A stretch of 51,371 nucleotides of DNA from an uncultured Lachnospiraceae bacterium (GTDB taxonomy: Bacteria > Bacillota > Clostridia > Lachnospirales > Lachnospiraceae), in assembly GCA_947589055.1 (NCBI GenBank), contig CANPZL010000014.1, forward strand, positions 1-51,371. The letters are read 5' to 3'. The notes under the pieces are model-generated. The model was not told the DNA's origin. It was given only the letters and a program-made list of their open reading frames with translations, and ran no database searches. Made by a program: the position numbers and the translations under genes. Shown here one piece after another: positions 9,461 through 18,551 of this stretch; the first letter of the stretch is position 1; every line of letters starts with the position of its first letter.

Positions 9461-10342
9461 TTACTTCCGTACAATGATTCCCTGATTACAGATAGTATCA
9501 AACAGAAACCGCTCCAGCGGCTGATCCGCAATCATGCGGATATAAGTCATCTCATACTTTTTTGCCAGAGCCATTAAGCGGCTTTCCAACTGCTCCAACG
9601 CCCTGTTATATTGTTCAATCGTATTCCGGTTTAAGGTCAGCCGAACCTCTTCTCCAGTCTCCATATCCAGAAGGTTCACAACCCCTTCCCCGTCGATCTC
9701 AAGCTCCTGTCTGGCAAGGACCCGGATCAGTATTACCTGCTGTTTCTTATACCGCAGGTATTTCACTGCCTCCTCGATTCCTTTTTCATCCAGGAAATCA
9801 CTGATGATGATGGAAACACCGCTTCCCTGATACCGCCTTGCAGTGATTGCCTTGTTCAGATTTGTTTTCCCGTCAAATTCGATTTGCTCCAATTCCCGCA
9901 TGATCTGCCGGAACGCCTGTTTTCCTGCCCTGCCCTTTCCCTGTGTCAGCGTATTTTCCTGCATCTCACTGATATAGACCCGATCCAGATTGTTCAATAT
10001 CAGATATGCTAACGCACCGGCCAGTTGTAGGGCAATCCTAGATTTTTTCGGTTCACCAAAGTTCATGGAAGCAGAGGTATCAATAAAAATCTGAAAAATC
10101 CCCTCCTTTTCTTCCATGAACCGTTTGATATAGAGCTTATCCAACCGTCCATAAGCTCCCCAGTCAATTCGGCGAATGTCATCTCCCGGTATGTATTCCC
10201 GATAATCGGAAAACTCCACCGAAGACCCCTTTGCATTGGATTTTCTTCCTCCGCCGATCCCATAGGTCATATGGCGGCTCATAGCGATCGAAAGCTGATT
10301 CAGTTTCGTAAAAAAATCCGGATCAAATAACTGCTCACTCAT
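9461..10342 (-). CDS. DUF58 / vWA-like protein, MoxR partner
   Basis: The 293-residue protein shows the DUF58 signature: GGRKSNAKGSSVEFSDYREY followed by GDDIRRIDWGAYGRLDKLYI, where GDD-R-IDW is the family's most conserved stretch. A vWA-like metal site, IFIDTSASMNFG, follows. No signal peptide or membrane helix is seen, so it is likely a soluble cytoplasmic version of the family. DUF58 genes are nearly always next to moxR, as here (17 bases after the MoxR gene), and are thought to receive the action of the ATPase. The 97-base gap before the BatA-like gene start contains no terminator that I can see. Confidence 0.88.
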   Translation of the reverse strand: MSEQLFDPDFFTKLNQLSIAMSRHMTYGIGGGRKSNAKGSSVEFSDYREYIPGDDIRRIDWGAYGRLDKLYIKRFMEEKEGIFQIFIDTSASMNFGEPKKSRIALQLAGALAYLILNNLDRVYISEMQENTLTQGKGRAGKQAFRQIMRELEQIEFDGKTNLNKAITARRYQGSGVSIIISDFLDEKGIEEAVKYLRYKKQQVILIRVLARQELEIDGEGVVNLLDMETGEEVRLTLNRNTIEQYNRALEQLESRLMALAKKYEMTYIRMIADQPLERFLFDTICNQGIIVRK

Positions 10343-10359
10343 GTGCTTCTCCTATATTC

Positions 10360-11334
10360 CTACTGCTGCTGAATCAACTGTGCGATCAGCTTGTCCGGTG
10401 TGATATTATCGGAAAGCGCTTCAAAATTACAGATAATCCTGTGACGCAGTACCGGAAATGCCACATATTGAATATCCTCAAACGATACGTTATAACGATT
10501 CTCCATCATCGCCCGTGCCTTTGCAGTCTTAATAATCGCCTGTGCCGCACGGGGACTGGCACCGTTTGTAACATATTTCTTTACAAAATCCGGAACCTCC
10601 TTCATCTCCGGATGGGTATTATAAACCAGATTCATCGCATAATCCATAACCGCATCTGCAATGGGCATCTCATAGATCACCTGACGGATATGGAGTATAT
10701 CTTCTGCCGAAAGCATCGGGGTAAGCGCCTGCTCCTGCTGATTTACAGTCAGATTCACAATATCCCGTAATTCCTCCTTTGAAGGAAACCGGACGTTCAG
10801 CTTAAATAAAAACCGATCCAACTGTGCCTCCGGCAGTGGATAGGTTCCCTCCTGCTCGATCGGATTCTGCGTGGCAAGCACCATAAAAGGAGCCGGCATC
10901 AGATAGGTCTGCTTCCCGACGGTAACGGTCTTTTCCTGCATCGCTTCCAGTAAAGCCGATTGAGTTTTCGGAGTTGCCCGGTTAATCTCGTCTGCCAATA
11001 CGAGATTGGCAAAAACAGGCCCCGGTTCAAACCGGAATTGATTCTGACCGTCTTCCTTCACGATCAGATTCGTACCGGTTACGTCTGCCGGCATTAAATC
11101 CGGTGTGAACTGAATACGGGAAAAGGCCAGATTCATGGTTTTAGCAATCGCTTTTACCATCTGGGTCTTTCCTACTCCCGGAACTCCTTCCAGTAAAACA
11201 TTCCCGTCCGTGAGAATCGCAATGATCATTTGCCGGATAATCGACTTTTGGCCGATTATGGATTTCCCGATTTCGGCTTCACAGTCCAATACCTTTGCTA
11301 TTATCTGCTTCATTTCCTGTTCGTTCTGAATCAT
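10360..11334 (-). CDS. MoxR-family AAA+ ATPase
   Basis: The 324-residue protein is a complete MoxR-type ATPase. Walker A is GVPGVGKT near residue 60, Walker B is LADEINRATPKTQSALLEAM, sensor 1 is LATQNPIEQEGTYPLPEAQL, and the arginine-containing LDRFLF follows. The lid domain contains GASPRAAQA. These are the standard MRP subfamily motifs. MoxR proteins act as ATP-driven chaperones that mature protein complexes or insert metals, working with vWA proteins. Here three vWA-type genes follow on the same strand, and an ABC exporter and a two-component system precede it. The client is unknown. Confidence 0.92.
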   Translation of the reverse strand: MIQNEQEMKQIIAKVLDCEAEIGKSIIGQKSIIRQMIIAILTDGNVLLEGVPGVGKTQMVKAIAKTMNLAFSRIQFTPDLMPADVTGTNLIVKEDGQNQFRFEPGPVFANLVLADEINRATPKTQSALLEAMQEKTVTVGKQTYLMPAPFMVLATQNPIEQEGTYPLPEAQLDRFLFKLNVRFPSKEELRDIVNLTVNQQEQALTPMLSAEDILHIRQVIYEMPIADAVMDYAMNLVYNTHPEMKEVPDFVKKYVTNGASPRAAQAIIKTAKARAMMENRYNVSFEDIQYVAFPVLRHRIICNFEALSDNITPDKLIAQLIQQQ

Positions 11335-11345
11335 GACCCTTCTCC

Positions 11346-12902
11346 TTATTCATTATTTAATGTATCAAAATAGGATTTTACGATGTCCTGTACCCCACTG
11401 GGATAATTGGAACCCTCCACCTTATTATACGCATTCTGGGAGTATTCTCCAACTACCTGCTGATAGTCAACGGAAGTACCTGTCCAAGCTTCTCCTCCCT
11501 TTTGCATGACACCGGTTCCATTTGTGTTTAATTGACCTTCCAAGCTTTCATTGTCCTGAACGGTCAAGTCCGGGATCGTGACCATCTGTCCATTCTGTCC
11601 GGCCGGCTTCTGGGTACCGGTTTCACTGCCGGTATTATATCCGCTTCCGCCTTCTCCACTGTTTCCCTGTCCGTTTTCATTTCCCTGACCGTTTCCGCCA
11701 TTTTGCCCGGACTGTCCGCTTTGTCCGTTTCCATCCGGTTGCCCGGACTGTCCATTCTGTCCGTTCGGATCCGTCTGTACGGTCTGTCCGGACTGTCCGT
11801 TACCGGAATTCGGGTTGTTGTTTTGACTGCTTTGTCCGCTCTGATTGTTACTGCCTGTGGGCGATGTAGTCTGTTCCGAATTCTGCATAGACTGCTGTGC
11901 ATTTGCGATCGCCTGCTGTGCCGCCTGAATCTGTTTTTGATTGGGCGCACTGTTTTCCATATCTTTTCCCAGTTCCTGAATGGTATTGTTATTCATTTCC
12001 GTTCCTAGCTGCTGCATCGCATCGGCAAGGGACTGCCAATCCTCAGCAGAGGAAGTCTCATCCATCTTTTGCAGATCATTCTGTATATCATTGAGTGCTT
12101 CTGAAAGCTGTTGTGCTTGCGTCTTTTCTTCCGGAGAAAGTGTGTCCGCCAGCGTCCGCAATGCCTGTCTTGCTGTCTGATGCTGCGCCTGCTCTGCTTC
12201 CTGATCTATTTTCACAGCAACCCGTTCCAGCGCTTTCTCAAGCTCCTCGGAAGTCTCAGCATTCTGAAGCTCCTGCATGGATTCTTCCAGAACCGCCATC
12301 AAATCTTCTTTTTCCAGCTCAGACAGATTTTCCATTCCCTCAATCTGTTCCATAGCATTTTCAATTTTCTGAATTTCATCTCCGATCTGTTCCTGCAGTA
12401 TATGCTGCTCGGCTGCCTGTTCCTTTGCGGCTGTAGGAATAAAGCTCATACCCGCAAATACAGCCGCCAGCCCGAAAGCCAACAATAACTGCTTCCAGCG
12501 GGGCCGGAGGGGAAAGGTTTTCCGTACCGGAAAGCCTCCAAGACGTTTTACCGTATCCTGCTTTTGCAGATTACTTACCGCATCCTCTTTTCCTACCAAT
12601 CCGTAAGCAGTCACCAGACGCTCCTGAAACCCATGTGCATCCAACTTCAAGGCCGCTTTTTCCATGCTGGGACGCTTGATCAGTCCGAGGATAACACCCG
12701 TAAGTATCCCTATGCCTGCCGCCGCCAGAGAATAAATCACAGCATAATACCACGGAACGAACAAGGCAACGCATGCGAAAACAATCGCAAGCGCAAAACC
12801 GCCGATCACACCAAGCAGGCCGAACTGAATCACTGTCTGCTCGGCTATTCTCCCACGTACCCGTTTTACATATTTGATTATTTGAGCATCCAAAGGATTC
12901 AT
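11346..12902 (-). CDS. Coiled-coil membrane protein with Gly/Asn/Gln/Ser-rich linker
   Basis: The 518-residue protein has paired N-terminal membrane helices (residues about 25-75) and a third near residue 130-150, followed by a long Glu/Gln-rich helical region (about 165-355) expected to form a coiled coil. Residues about 355-445 form a low-complexity linker of repeated NGQSGQ-type units. A short C-terminal domain of about 70 residues closes the protein. The plan resembles DUF4175-like proteins found beside MoxR and vWA genes in other bacteria, but I cannot confirm homology. The gene lies between the ABC permease and MoxR genes, with 11-19 base gaps. It may span the membrane and present a flexible extracellular arm. 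Confidence 0.65.
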   Translation of the reverse strand: MNPLDAQIIKYVKRVRGRIAEQTVIQFGLLGVIGGFALAIVFACVALFVPWYYAVIYSLAAAGIGILTGVILGLIKRPSMEKAALKLDAHGFQERLVTAYGLVGKEDAVSNLQKQDTVKRLGGFPVRKTFPLRPRWKQLLLAFGLAAVFAGMSFIPTAAKEQAAEQHILQEQIGDEIQKIENAMEQIEGMENLSELEKEDLMAVLEESMQELQNAETSEELEKALERVAVKIDQEAEQAQHQTARQALRTLADTLSPEEKTQAQQLSEALNDIQNDLQKMDETSSAEDWQSLADAMQQLGTEMNNNTIQELGKDMENSAPNQKQIQAAQQAIANAQQSMQNSEQTTSPTGSNNQSGQSSQNNNPNSGNGQSGQTVQTDPNGQNGQSGQPDGNGQSGQSGQNGGNGQGNENGQGNSGEGGSGYNTGSETGTQKPAGQNGQMVTIPDLTVQDNESLEGQLNTNGTGVMQKGGEAWTGTSVDYQQVVGEYSQNAYNKVEGSNYPSGVQDIVKSYFDTLNNE

Positions 12903-12921
12903 CTTCTGCCTCCTTCTATCA

Positions 12922-14040
12922 TCAACCGCTTACCTTGCCGGTATCCTGCCCTTCGGGCGGCTTTGTTGTCAACCGCTCGGTAGTCGGATTTTCCGCTGTA
13001 GGCGTAGGTACCGGCTGGGTCTCCTGCACAGGCTGCGGTACAGGCTGCATAACCGGCTGCATGACTGCATATGACTCTGGCACCGGCTTTACCACAGCGT
13101 TTTGTACCGCCTTCTTTTTTTTCTTTTTATTCCTAATCGGATCCAGCTTCTTTGCTGCTTTTCGGAGAAATAAATAGCTGATTCCCCCAGAAACCACTAA
13201 ATTCATCGGTATCCATGCCTTTGCCACGATCGGCATCAACACTCCAAAGGCATCTAATTCCTCAAGCAGATCGGAAAGAGAGGCTACATCCATGGAACGC
13301 AGCATATAATCCAAAAAACCGGTCAGCGGATTTCCGATCAACAGCATAGGCAAAAGTCCGCAGTTCAGATCCGGCAACGTATATCCCATATTGGAATCAA
13401 CGATTTCATAAATCACTGCGATCACAAGCACGATACCGATGAACACCAGTATGGTGCCAACCAGCAAAAGGGCTACCAATAAAAAGGTCATAACGATAGC
13501 ACTGATGGTTTTCTTAAAGGCGGAAGAGCAATATAACCCGATACTGCCGATATAGACTCCCATCCATACCATCATAAACAAATAGCCAAGAAGTGCAAAC
13601 CAGTTCAGGCCTCCCAGTATGAACGCCAGCGCCATAATGGGAATGCTGGAAATCAAAAATATCATATAATTGGATAAGGAAGCCATCAGCTTTCCCCAAA
13701 CGATCGACATAGGCTTTTTCGGTGTCGTCAGCATAATCTCCAGCGTCTGCTTTTCCCGTTCGCCGGCAATGGAACCGGCTGTCAGGATCGGTGCGATCAG
13801 CATCATAATCGCAAGCTGAAGCCAACCTATTACCTGATAAATACTCATATACGCATTAAAGTTCATTCCGAAATCTTCATTGATAGCAGTATTGATAAAA
13901 AACACTACGATCACAGCGACAAAAGCCAGTGCAATATCATACAGCATTACTGCCAGCGGCAGCTTAAAGCTTCTTGATCCCACCGTCAGTTCTTTTTGCA
14001 GGATCGGATTTATTTTTATCTGCTTCCATCGTTTTATCAT
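12922..14040 (-). CDS. ABC-2 type exporter permease
   Basis: The 372-residue protein has about six hydrophobic segments and the ABC-2/NatB features: a cytoplasmic N-terminus with NPILQKELTVGSRS, then GSIAGEREKQTLEIMLTTP, the conserved coupling region of this permease family. It forms an exporter with the ATPase encoded immediately upstream, whose stop overlaps this start by four bases (ATGA). After the last helix a basic stretch (RNKKKKKK) is followed by a Pro/Gln/Val-rich cytoplasmic tail of about 55 residues with repeated QPVMQPVPQPV units; such a tail is unusual for the family. The substrate is unknown; the cluster suggests an envelope-related cargo. Confidence 0.85.
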   Translation of the reverse strand: MIKRWKQIKINPILQKELTVGSRSFKLPLAVMLYDIALAFVAVIVVFFINTAINEDFGMNFNAYMSIYQVIGWLQLAIMMLIAPILTAGSIAGEREKQTLEIMLTTPKKPMSIVWGKLMASLSNYMIFLISSIPIMALAFILGGLNWFALLGYLFMMVWMGVYIGSIGLYCSSAFKKTISAIVMTFLLVALLLVGTILVFIGIVLVIAVIYEIVDSNMGYTLPDLNCGLLPMLLIGNPLTGFLDYMLRSMDVASLSDLLEELDAFGVLMPIVAKAWIPMNLVVSGGISYLFLRKAAKKLDPIRNKKKKKKAVQNAVVKPVPESYAVMQPVMQPVPQPVQETQPVPTPTAENPTTERLTTKPPEGQDTGKVSG

Positions 14041-14963
14041 GCCTTTTCACCTCCCGTCATCTCCATAAAGAGAGTTTCCAGATTGCCCTCCTCACGGTGG
14101 AAGTTGTAGATTTGAACTCCTCCGGAAACCAGACTGGTCAACAATGCCGCCATCTCTTCATCTTCTCCGGTAAAGGCGATGATGATCTCATTATCCCGAA
14201 TAGATATTTTTTCAACCAATGGAGTCTGCCGAAGAATCTGAATGGCAGGATCCTTATTGCCCAGAACCTGAATGGTGAGCGGGTTGGCATGGCGGGACTG
14301 CTTTGTGATCTCCTCTACCTTTCCGCTGGAAATCAGGTTTCCTTTCTCCATGATCCCAATACTGTTACACATTTCTCCCAGTTCCGGCAGAATATGGGAA
14401 GATATAATAATGGTCTTTCCCATTGAACCAAGATTCTTCATAACCTCCTTCAGTTCAAATCTTGCCCGTGGATCCAGACCGGATGCCGGTTCGTCCAAAA
14501 CCAGCAGCTGGGGATTATGGATCAATGCCCTTGCCACGCAAAGCCGCTGTTTCATACCTCTGGATAAGTTGTCAACATATGCATCCTGTTTATCCGTCAG
14601 ATTGACCAGATCCAAAAGCCCTAAGGACGTTTTTCGGACGACCGTCTTATCCATATCATACATGCTTCCGTAAAATTCCATGTACTCCATCACTTTAAAA
14701 TTATCATACACACCGAAGAAATCCGGAACATATCCAACCTTCTGCTTAATCAGGTCGTTATGATGCAGGGAATCAATCCCGTCAATATAAACCTCGCCCC
14801 AATCCGCCTCCAGCAATCCGCAGATGATCCGCATCGTAGTTGTCTTTCCCGCTCCGTTGGGTCCTACAAAGCCGAAAATATCTCCCTGCTCGATATGCAG
14901 ATTCAGATTATTGACTGCCCGGTATCTTCCATAGGTTTTTGTCAGATTACGAATCGTTACCAT
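14037..14963 (-). CDS. ABC exporter ATP-binding protein
   Basis: The 308-residue protein is a complete single ABC ATPase of the NatA/CcmA type. Walker A is GPNGAGKTT near residue 40, the signature is NLSRGMKQRL, Walker B is LLVLDEPASGLDPRAR, and the switch histidine lies in IIISSHILPEL. A C-terminal extension of about 90 residues after the core is typical of NatA-like exporters. It partners with the permease gene that overlaps its 3' end. Its own start overlaps the end of the large membrane-protein gene by seven bases, so the three genes are translated together. Confidence 0.9.
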   Translation of the reverse strand: MVTIRNLTKTYGRYRAVNNLNLHIEQGDIFGFVGPNGAGKTTTMRIICGLLEADWGEVYIDGIDSLHHNDLIKQKVGYVPDFFGVYDNFKVMEYMEFYGSMYDMDKTVVRKTSLGLLDLVNLTDKQDAYVDNLSRGMKQRLCVARALIHNPQLLVLDEPASGLDPRARFELKEVMKNLGSMGKTIIISSHILPELGEMCNSIGIMEKGNLISSGKVEEITKQSRHANPLTIQVLGNKDPAIQILRQTPLVEKISIRDNEIIIAFTGEDEEMAALLTSLVSGGVQIYNFHREEGNLETLFMEMTGGEKA

Positions 14964-17392
14964 TCCTCTTCAACTTCACCTCCCACCAAAGAAATCATAG
15001 GTGCTTTATACTCCGTCGTATCCGGATATTCCGGCAGGTACTTAATATGCATCCAGCCCTGTTCGTCAATGTACGGACTTATATCCTGTAATGCCCCGTC
15101 TGTCAAAACCGGTGCTTCATAGGCACTGGTTTCAAAATTATAAAATTCCACCCGGCATATTTCATACCCGTATTCATCCTGTTCTCCCGGTTCTCTATCC
15201 ATAAGAAGGACTGTATGGGCTGTATCCAACTGGGACAGATTATACAGGACGTCCATCTCTTCCCATACATAACGGGATTCCAGATCTTTGAACGTATCAA
15301 AATCCGGCGGATACTCATCCGTATAAGAATAATTATCTCCGCCTACCATATAATCATTGATGTCCCGGATATAAAACGAATAATTCTGGTAATCCTCCGG
15401 CATCTGATAAAACGACTGAAGAGCGATTCCCGCGGAATAAATCTTAGCGGAGCTGTTCTCCTTTAGTAACGGCGCTTCATAATCCTGTATCATGCCGAAT
15501 ACCATTCCCTGATTAAAGTCCAAGCTATCCGCTTTATCCAGCATGATCCGATACAGGTTTTCATTATCTCTCCGTTCCCGTTGTTCTTCCTTGCGAAAAT
15601 AATCCGCATCCGAAAGCTCCGGCACCCATTCGTCAAGATCATAGTAATAAAGATTACTAATATACTCCATGCTGTTAAGCGTAACCGTTTTCGCTTCACC
15701 ATTTTTCAAATCGCCTAAGTATACGTAATAGGAGCCTTGACAGATGACAACATTTTTCAGATCATAGCCGGTTTGGTTGGCAACCTGTCCTTCAAAGCCA
15801 TTTGACGAAATCTCTAAATCCAGTTCAAAGCCTTTGCTTTGCTGGTAATCGTCCCGTTCCAAAAGAAGGGAATGTTTTTCAAACGCAATGTCTTGTTTTA
15901 ATTGGAGACGTATCTGATTTCCCTCCTCTAAAACTGCGCAGGCATAATCTGTCGTATCAACCGGAATACCGTAATCGTATCCCCAGGTTTTCGCATTCTT
16001 CCAATCCTCGGCAAAGGATATACCGAATTCTTTTCCCTTGGGGCTTTCCATCGCCATATAAGCGGTTGTATGCACCAGTCCATCATTATATTCCAATATG
16101 GAAACCGCATCAATAAACGGTTTATGGATCCGATAAAACATACTGCTTATAAAAACTATGATCGTAAAGCCAAATGCAGTCAAAGGCATGACAAGCCACA
16201 TTTTTTCCCGTTTGTCCTTATGCTTTAAGATCAGATACGACACGGGGCCAATCATGATCACATAAAGCAGAAAAATAGCGGAATATAATAATGCGCTGGG
16301 CAGCTTAATCCGATTTACCCCTGCCACAGCATTTTCTATATAATTCTCGTCAAAATCCGTTCCGTACCCGTTGATGATCGAGTCAAAGATCGCATCATTC
16401 CCGGCATTTTCCAGTATGTTTTTGGCCAAAACGGTTCGTTCCTGATTGCTGACAAGCGGTTCCATCGCCAGATCATAGCCTAATACCAGAATCATTCCAT
16501 CGCCATAACTTTTTTGGCATGCATCGCCGCCTATGGCGATCGAACTGGAAATATCCTGCCAGCCTTCCCCTGTAAGATCTGCCACATCCACATCCTTCAC
16601 CCCATCGGTCACACCATATGTGATTATCATAACATGCTTAGAAATCCCATTGGAAGCAATGGAACCGAATGCGTCCTGAAACCCTTCCAAAACGATCGAC
16701 GCTTTCGAGCCGGTTCCTAAAATAAGGATCCCGCCCTGATTCACCCAGGAAACGATCGCATTCCGTTGTTCATTGGAAAGCTGAGACGTATTATAATTAT
16801 CAATGAGGATATATTGACAGGTTGTCAGACCTTCTCCGTTCTCCGGAATATTATCTGCCGTCAGGCGGAGAATCTTGGTTTCGATGGCTCCACTGCTGGT
16901 ATTCAGGCTCAAACCGTCAAAATAATTCAATCCGGTATAGTCATCGCTAAGGATTCCGATCACCGCTGCCCTTCCTACCGTCAGGCTGGTAAAATTAACC
17001 AACTGGGAATACAGGATCTTTCCCTGTTCATTTTCCAGCTCTATCCGCAGATAAGGCGCCGTAGAAACATCCGGGAGTAAAAAGGAAACACTCTTTTCAC
17101 CGCCGCTTGGCACGACCAGAAGCTTTTCATAAGCAATGCTTTCCTTATCATAGGTGGACGGAATAATCACCCGCAGGGTTCCGCTAAAATCCTTCCCCGT
17201 TTTATTTACCGTCACTGTAACCGGCATGGATTTTCCCTCTACAGCGACACCGTCCAGTCCTGTTTCTAACGTAACGGTAAACTCATTATTGTCTATATCT
17301 TTATCGCTTTCCTCTGCAAGAACCGTCCGGGGTATCAGACACACAAGCAGCCATGCAGCAAGCAAACCGAATATTATTTTTCTTTTTTTCAT
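14957..17392 (-). CDS. Large exported membrane protein of the ABC/MoxR cluster
   Basis: I place the start at the ATG at 17392, because GGAGAAAGGA lies just upstream and the following residues MKKRKIIFGLLAAWLLVCLI form a clean signal peptide; a longer frame adds seven residues. The protein is about 811 residues. After the signal peptide comes a beta-rich region, then an alpha/beta segment (ILIDNYNTSQLS to GILILGTGSK) like a GATase or ThuA-type fold, two membrane helices near residues 375-440 (IFLLYVIMIGPVSYLIL and a second one), and a long C-terminal extracellular region rich in Tyr, Asp and Glu. It is the first gene after the sensor kinase (4-base gap). I recognise no named family; the fold order resembles GldG-like auxiliary proteins of gliding-type ABC exporters, a weak analogy. 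Confidence 0.7.
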   Translation of the reverse strand: MKKRKIIFGLLAAWLLVCLIPRTVLAEESDKDIDNNEFTVTLETGLDGVAVEGKSMPVTVTVNKTGKDFSGTLRVIIPSTYDKESIAYEKLLVVPSGGEKSVSFLLPDVSTAPYLRIELENEQGKILYSQLVNFTSLTVGRAAVIGILSDDYTGLNYFDGLSLNTSSGAIETKILRLTADNIPENGEGLTTCQYILIDNYNTSQLSNEQRNAIVSWVNQGGILILGTGSKASIVLEGFQDAFGSIASNGISKHVMIITYGVTDGVKDVDVADLTGEGWQDISSSIAIGGDACQKSYGDGMILVLGYDLAMEPLVSNQERTVLAKNILENAGNDAIFDSIINGYGTDFDENYIENAVAGVNRIKLPSALLYSAIFLLYVIMIGPVSYLILKHKDKREKMWLVMPLTAFGFTIIVFISSMFYRIHKPFIDAVSILEYNDGLVHTTAYMAMESPKGKEFGISFAEDWKNAKTWGYDYGIPVDTTDYACAVLEEGNQIRLQLKQDIAFEKHSLLLERDDYQQSKGFELDLEISSNGFEGQVANQTGYDLKNVVICQGSYYVYLGDLKNGEAKTVTLNSMEYISNLYYYDLDEWVPELSDADYFRKEEQRERRDNENLYRIMLDKADSLDFNQGMVFGMIQDYEAPLLKENSSAKIYSAGIALQSFYQMPEDYQNYSFYIRDINDYMVGGDNYSYTDEYPPDFDTFKDLESRYVWEEMDVLYNLSQLDTAHTVLLMDREPGEQDEYGYEICRVEFYNFETSAYEAPVLTDGALQDISPYIDEQGWMHIKYLPEYPDTTEYKAPMISLVGGEVEEEW

Positions 17393-17396
17393 CCCT

Positions 17397-18551
17397 CTAT
17401 CCTTTCTCCGCATTTAACCGAAATATGATCTCAAACACCGTTCCCCTGTTTCCGGACTGTACCTGAATGGTTCCATTATGCATCTCAATAATGTTTTTGG
17501 CAATAGCAAGTCCCAGACCGGTTCCGCCTCTTGTAGAACGTGCGGCATCCCCACGATAAAACTTATCGAATACCTTATCCAAATCCTTTTTCGGAATCAT
17601 CCGCCCATAATTCGTAATCGAAACTCTTGCAAGGTTTTGTTCCGGCTGTGTTTGCAGCTCTACCCGAATCTGTTTTCCCTCGGCACCGTATTTTATGGCA
17701 TTGCTCATCAGATTGCCAAACGCTCTGGCCAGCAGTTCACCGTCGCCGTCAATATATATCTTTTCCGGGGTAAAGATTTTATAGCATTCCAGCTGATGTT
17801 CCTTTAAGCTGGGATAAAATTCATCCAAAAGCTGTTCCAAAAACTGCCGCAGTTCTACCTGTCCGCCGGAAAGCTCCATTTTCCCCTTCCCATACCGGGT
17901 AAAATCAAACAAATCCGTTACCAATCCTTCCATACGAAGGGATTTTTCGTAGGCAATTTTAATGTATTTATCCTGTGTTTCTTTCGGCAGTTCCTCTGAC
18001 TGCTGCAACAGATTCAGATACCCGATCACGGAGGTCAGCGGCGTTCGCAGGTCGTGGGCCACATTTGTAACTAATTCATCCTTCATCTGCTCTGCATTCT
18101 GCTCATTGATAATGGCATTTCGCAGCTCCGCCTGCATCGTATTGATCGCCCTTGCCAGATCCGTCAGCTCCCCGCTGGAACGAATGGCAATCTCCTGCGT
18201 CAGATCTCCGTCCTTGATCCGCTCCACTCCGCTTAGAATTTCCTTTAAGTAAGAAACCATAGGAGCGGACAGAATGATATAATACACAAAAAACAACATA
18301 ACGGAAATGATGATCAGCATGATCCAAACCGCTGTATTCCATTCCGGGCTGTCTACCAGTCGGAAATCAATCTTCATTTCCTGTTCCAGGAATATCAGTT
18401 TCCCAAGTACATTCCTATGCTTCATTATAAACTTGAATATGAAAATCAGTATTCCGTCCGTCAGAAACGTAAGCCCACAGCTTAAAAATACATATAAAGC
18501 AAGCCGCATACGGAAACTGGTTAATATATTATGCTTCAATCTTATACCCAA
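17397..18551 (-). CDS. Sensor histidine kinase
   Basis: The protein has two membrane helices (residues about 17-40 and 75-95) bounding a short extracellular loop, a HAMP domain (LSGVERIKDGDLTQEI), a HisKA domain with NVAHDLRTPLTSVIGYL carrying the phosphorylated histidine, and an ATPase domain with the N box LMSNAIKYGAEG and the G box GGTGLGLAIAKN. The frame given starts at a TTG at 18551 that overlaps the response-regulator gene by 23 bases; a TTG at 18539 and an ATG at 18509 are alternatives, and none has a well-spaced ribosome site, so translational coupling is likely. The regulator and the ABC/MoxR genes share its strand, and the kinase probably senses envelope conditions. Confidence 0.9.
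   Translation of the reverse strand: MGIRLKHNILTSFRMRLALYVFLSCGLTFLTDGILIFIFKFIMKHRNVLGKLIFLEQEMKIDFRLVDSPEWNTAVWIMLIIISVMLFFVYYIILSAPMVSYLKEILSGVERIKDGDLTQEIAIRSSGELTDLARAINTMQAELRNAIINEQNAEQMKDELVTNVAHDLRTPLTSVIGYLNLLQQSEELPKETQDKYIKIAYEKSLRMEGLVTDLFDFTRYGKGKMELSGGQVELRQFLEQLLDEFYPSLKEHQLECYKIFTPEKIYIDGDGELLARAFGNLMSNAIKYGAEGKQIRVELQTQPEQNLARVSITNYGRMIPKKDLDKVFDKFYRGDAARSTRGGTGLGLAIAKNIIEMHNGTIQVQSGNRGTVFEIIFRLNAEKG

Noticed and set aside
11640..11850. Repeats in the coiled-coil gene as a CRISPR array
   Set aside because: The units are short, imperfect, in-frame coding repeats without unique spacers.
11532..12008. Plus-strand frame of 158 codons over the Gly/Asn/Gln-rich linker
   Set aside because: It arises because the repeat lacks stops on the other strand; the minus-strand gene fits the operon and has ribosome sites.
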